Shown here: positions 62,317 to 64,000 of the stretch, in pieces | Position numbering within the stretch: the first letter of the stretch is position 1 | Layout: the number at the start of each line of letters is the position of its first letter | Assembly (NCBI RefSeq): GCF_001864935.2 | Contig: NZ_CP126267.1 | Location: forward strand, 2,976,001 to 3,040,000 | DNA: 64,000 nt | From: Curtobacterium sp. MCBA15_012 | Lineage (GTDB): Bacteria > Actinomycetota > Actinomycetes > Actinomycetales > Microbacteriaceae | Direction: 5' to 3' | Translations under genes and position numbers: made by a program | The notes under the pieces: model-generated | Told to the model about the DNA's origin: nothing | Databases searched by the model: none | Seen by the model: only the letters and a program-made list of their open reading frames with translations

Positions 62317-63828
62317 GTGCACGAACCGAAGAAGTCCCGCCCTCGGGCAGCCAAGCGGCTCGCCGCCTGCGCCCTGGCCGCCACCGCCGTCGCGACCGGA
62401 GCCACGGCGGGGATCGCCCCCGCCGCCACGGCTGCGGAGAACCACGCCCACCCGTGGGAGAAGCCGTCGCCGTTCCGCGTGGACGGACGGGCCCCCGTCA
62501 GCGAGTCGCCGATCACCGAGTTCCAGGTCGACAAGCGCGACTTCCACGTCCTGATCACCCCGGTCGAACCCGGGCACCTGACGCTCACCGAGCAGGACGG
62601 CACCGTCCTCTGCGACCTCGACGCACCGACGCCGGGCGTGCGCTGGTTCGACTGCGGCCTCACCGACTTCAGCGCGGGCCGGCACGTCCTGACCGCATCG
62701 GTCGACGAGAGCGACCAGGTCCGCGAGTCGGACCCGTTCGTGATCGAGTCGTTCCTCGACGGCGGCGACGCCGGCACGCCGGGCGGCGGCGACGAGGGTG
62801 ACGGCGCCGGCCCCGGCGACGGCGGCACCCCGGATCCTGAACCGGTCGTCGCCGTCCCGGCCCCGGGTCCGGTCGACCCCGGCTTCACCGCCGGTCCCGG
62901 CGCGACCGCCCCCGGTCCGGTGGAGTTGGTCTCCGCAGAACCCAACGGGAACTTCTTCGAGACCCGGGTGACCGTCCGTGCCACGCCCGGTGACGAGCTG
63001 TCGGTCCGGCAGGAGGACGGGCACACCGTGCTGAACGAGCGGGTCCCCGCGGACGGACTCGTCTCGTTCGACACCGCACTGCACACGGGCGAGCACCGCC
63101 GGTTCCTCGCCGAGAGCCGCCGCTCCGGCAAGGTCCAGTCGAGCTCCTTCGAGGTGACGGGCAACGCGAACGAGGGCGTCGAGCAGCTCGAGGCGTTCCG
63201 GCTCGTCGACACGCGACTCGCCGGTTCCGCGACCGAGCTCGAGTTCCGCGGCACGCCGGGTGCGAACTACCAGATCAGCGGGGACCACGGCACCATCGCG
63301 AACGGCGTCGTGCCGGCGGACGGTGTCGTGGTCGTCCAGCTCGAGCTGCGCCACGGCGAGACCACCAAGGTGAGCGCCCTGGCCTTCAGCACGAGCGGCT
63401 CGAAGTGGGCGTCGTTCCCCGTGGTCGGCCTGGCGCCCGCACCGGAGCCCGAGCCGGAGCCCGAGCCCGAGCCCGAGCCGCAGCCGGAGCCCGTGGTCGC
63501 CGAGCCGAACCCCGGCACCCCCGTCGACCCGGCCTTCACCGTCGAGCCCGGCGCCGGCGAGGGCGCCGAGACCACCCTCGTCGCCACCGTCGAGCGGGCG
63601 AGCACGTTCTTCGGCGGCAGCGCCACGATCGGCCTGCGCGACGACGCAGCGATCGGCGACGGCTACGGGATCCGCGTCTGGGTCGACGGGAACTTCTCGA
63701 CCTACGGTTCGCTGCGGGCAGACGGCACGGGACGGGTGCAGCTGCGCAACATGGGCGGCGCGGGCGATCACCAGGTCGTGATCGACCGTCGCGACGCGCC
63801 GATCCTCACGTTCACCGTGCACATCTGA
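62317..63828 (+). CDS. Secreted multi-domain surface protein with PE-rich linker, related to 57784-59568
   Basis: 503 residues: signal peptide (about 1-41, ends ATAAEN), N-terminal beta domain with a two-cysteine pair (VLCDLD/FDCGLTD), linker PVVAVPAPGPVDPGF, two more beta modules, a (PE)n hinge (about 368-385), then PVVAEPNPGTPVDPAF and a final beta module. The P-V-V-A-x-P-x-P-G-x-x-D-P-x-F linkers recur in the sister protein at 57784. GTG 62317 follows GAGAGGA. No sortase or membrane anchor. Confidence 0.75.
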   Translation: MHEPKKSRPRAAKRLAACALAATAVATGATAGIAPAATAAENHAHPWEKPSPFRVDGRAPVSESPITEFQVDKRDFHVLITPVEPGHLTLTEQDGTVLCDLDAPTPGVRWFDCGLTDFSAGRHVLTASVDESDQVRESDPFVIESFLDGGDAGTPGGGDEGDGAGPGDGGTPDPEPVVAVPAPGPVDPGFTAGPGATAPGPVELVSAEPNGNFFETRVTVRATPGDELSVRQEDGHTVLNERVPADGLVSFDTALHTGEHRRFLAESRRSGKVQSSSFEVTGNANEGVEQLEAFRLVDTRLAGSATELEFRGTPGANYQISGDHGTIANGVVPADGVVVVQLELRHGETTKVSALAFSTSGSKWASFPVVGLAPAPEPEPEPEPEPEPQPEPVVAEPNPGTPVDPAFTVEPGAGEGAETTLVATVERASTFFGGSATIGLRDDAAIGDGYGIRVWVDGNFSTYGSLRADGTGRVQLRNMGGAGDHQVVIDRRDAPILTFTVHI

Positions 63829-63875
63829 TCCGAGCACGCCCACCGCGGGAGCGCCACGAGCGGCCCCGGGAACAC

Positions 63876-63916
63876 CGCCGACGGGGCGGGGACGACACGT
63901 CCTCGCCCCGTCGGCG
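63876..63916. terminator. Long hairpin after the secreted protein gene
   Basis: CGCCGACGGGGCG (63876-63888) pairs with CGCCCCGTCGGCG (63904-63916); the stem continues inward with one G-T pair to a 3-nt loop. Terminates between convergent genes. Confidence 0.7.
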
Positions 63917-63951
63917 CACGCGTCCCGCACCACCCGAGCGGAACGACGACC

Positions 63952-64000
63952 TCAGTCGACGTCGACCTCGGCCCACCCGTCGAACCGCCCGATCTCGGTC
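63952..64000 (-). CDS. C-terminal end of a minus-strand gene (cut by window edge)
   Basis: The minus strand reads ...TEIGRFDGWAEVDVD then TGA at 63952-63954. Only about 15 residues are present; function cannot be told. Codon structure and the preceding two-way hairpin support a real gene end. Confidence 0.5.
   Translation of the reverse strand, partial: TEIGRFDGWAEVDVD

Overview
This is a 64 kb stretch of very GC-rich DNA (roughly 70% or more by eye) with dense, mostly GTG/ATG-started genes. Many genes have a TAnnnT box only 6-7 nt before the start codon, the leaderless-mRNA layout common in Actinobacteria. The gene families (class Ib nrdHIEF, GapB-type GAPDH beside GTP-type PckG, CUT1 sugar transporter without its own ATPase, class E/F sortase, LAxTG anchor) point to the family Microbacteriaceae; Curtobacterium is my best guess. 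There is no rRNA, tRNA, CRISPR, phage, integrase or transposase.

Layout. 0-7.6 kb: end of a GNAT gene, then a sugar-import locus (lipoprotein binding protein, two permeases, an IMPase-type phosphatase, a 2H phosphoesterase-like protein, two LacI regulators); a shared perfect palindrome GGGAACGTTCCC ties its operons together. 7.7-13.3 kb: molybdenum-cofactor and formate-dehydrogenase-like genes (mobA, DUF6457, moeA, fdhD, fdhF-like). 13.3-20.6 kb: accessory stretch of small unknown genes, a HIT protein, and a DUF1023-like hydrolase plus lipoprotein pair, interspersed with composite palindromic repeats. 20.6-28.7 kb: C4-dicarboxylate/gluconeogenesis block (CitB/CitA-type two-component system, dicarboxylate symporter, pckG, gapB, HAD). 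28.8-38.3 kb: cell-surface and lipid genes (ice-binding-like LAxTG protein, GAF-ANTAR protein, fatty-acid desaturase, lipid kinase, secreted tyrosine phosphatase, sortase, HxlR regulator and SnoaL-like secreted protein). 38.4-42.5 kb: SGNH hydrolase, LysR regulator and the mesX-mesD methionine synthase pair. 42.6-50.8 kb: second accessory stretch with a deletion-fusion paralogue of the 16-19 kb lipoprotein, TetR/SDR pair, a photolyase-like FAD protein, PRC-barrel, SdpI-like and several unknown small proteins. 50.9-55.3 kb: nrdH-nrdI-nrdE-nrdF with a pair of NrdR boxes and a cluster of TCCACA sites. 55.3-64 kb: MFS, aldo/keto reductase, two related secreted Ig-like/linker proteins, lipoprotein, RNase H, DUF6458 and the end of a minus-strand gene.

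Most notable: (1) a likely phosphodiester-sugar import system held together by one operator; (2) a family of dispersed palindromes around GGAGGCGCGGTGC, two copies of which form a three-part composite element, and one of which is a perfect 27-bp-arm hairpin whose flanks pair although they differ between copies; (3) a hydrolase/lipoprotein gene pair and, 25 kb away, a paralogue in which the hydrolase start is fused to the lipoprotein; (4) a 12-copy pentanucleotide repeat inside the transporter operon; (5) nine TCCACA/TGTGGA hexamers in the nrd control region. All functional statements come from reading the sequence and family knowledge; no database search was run.
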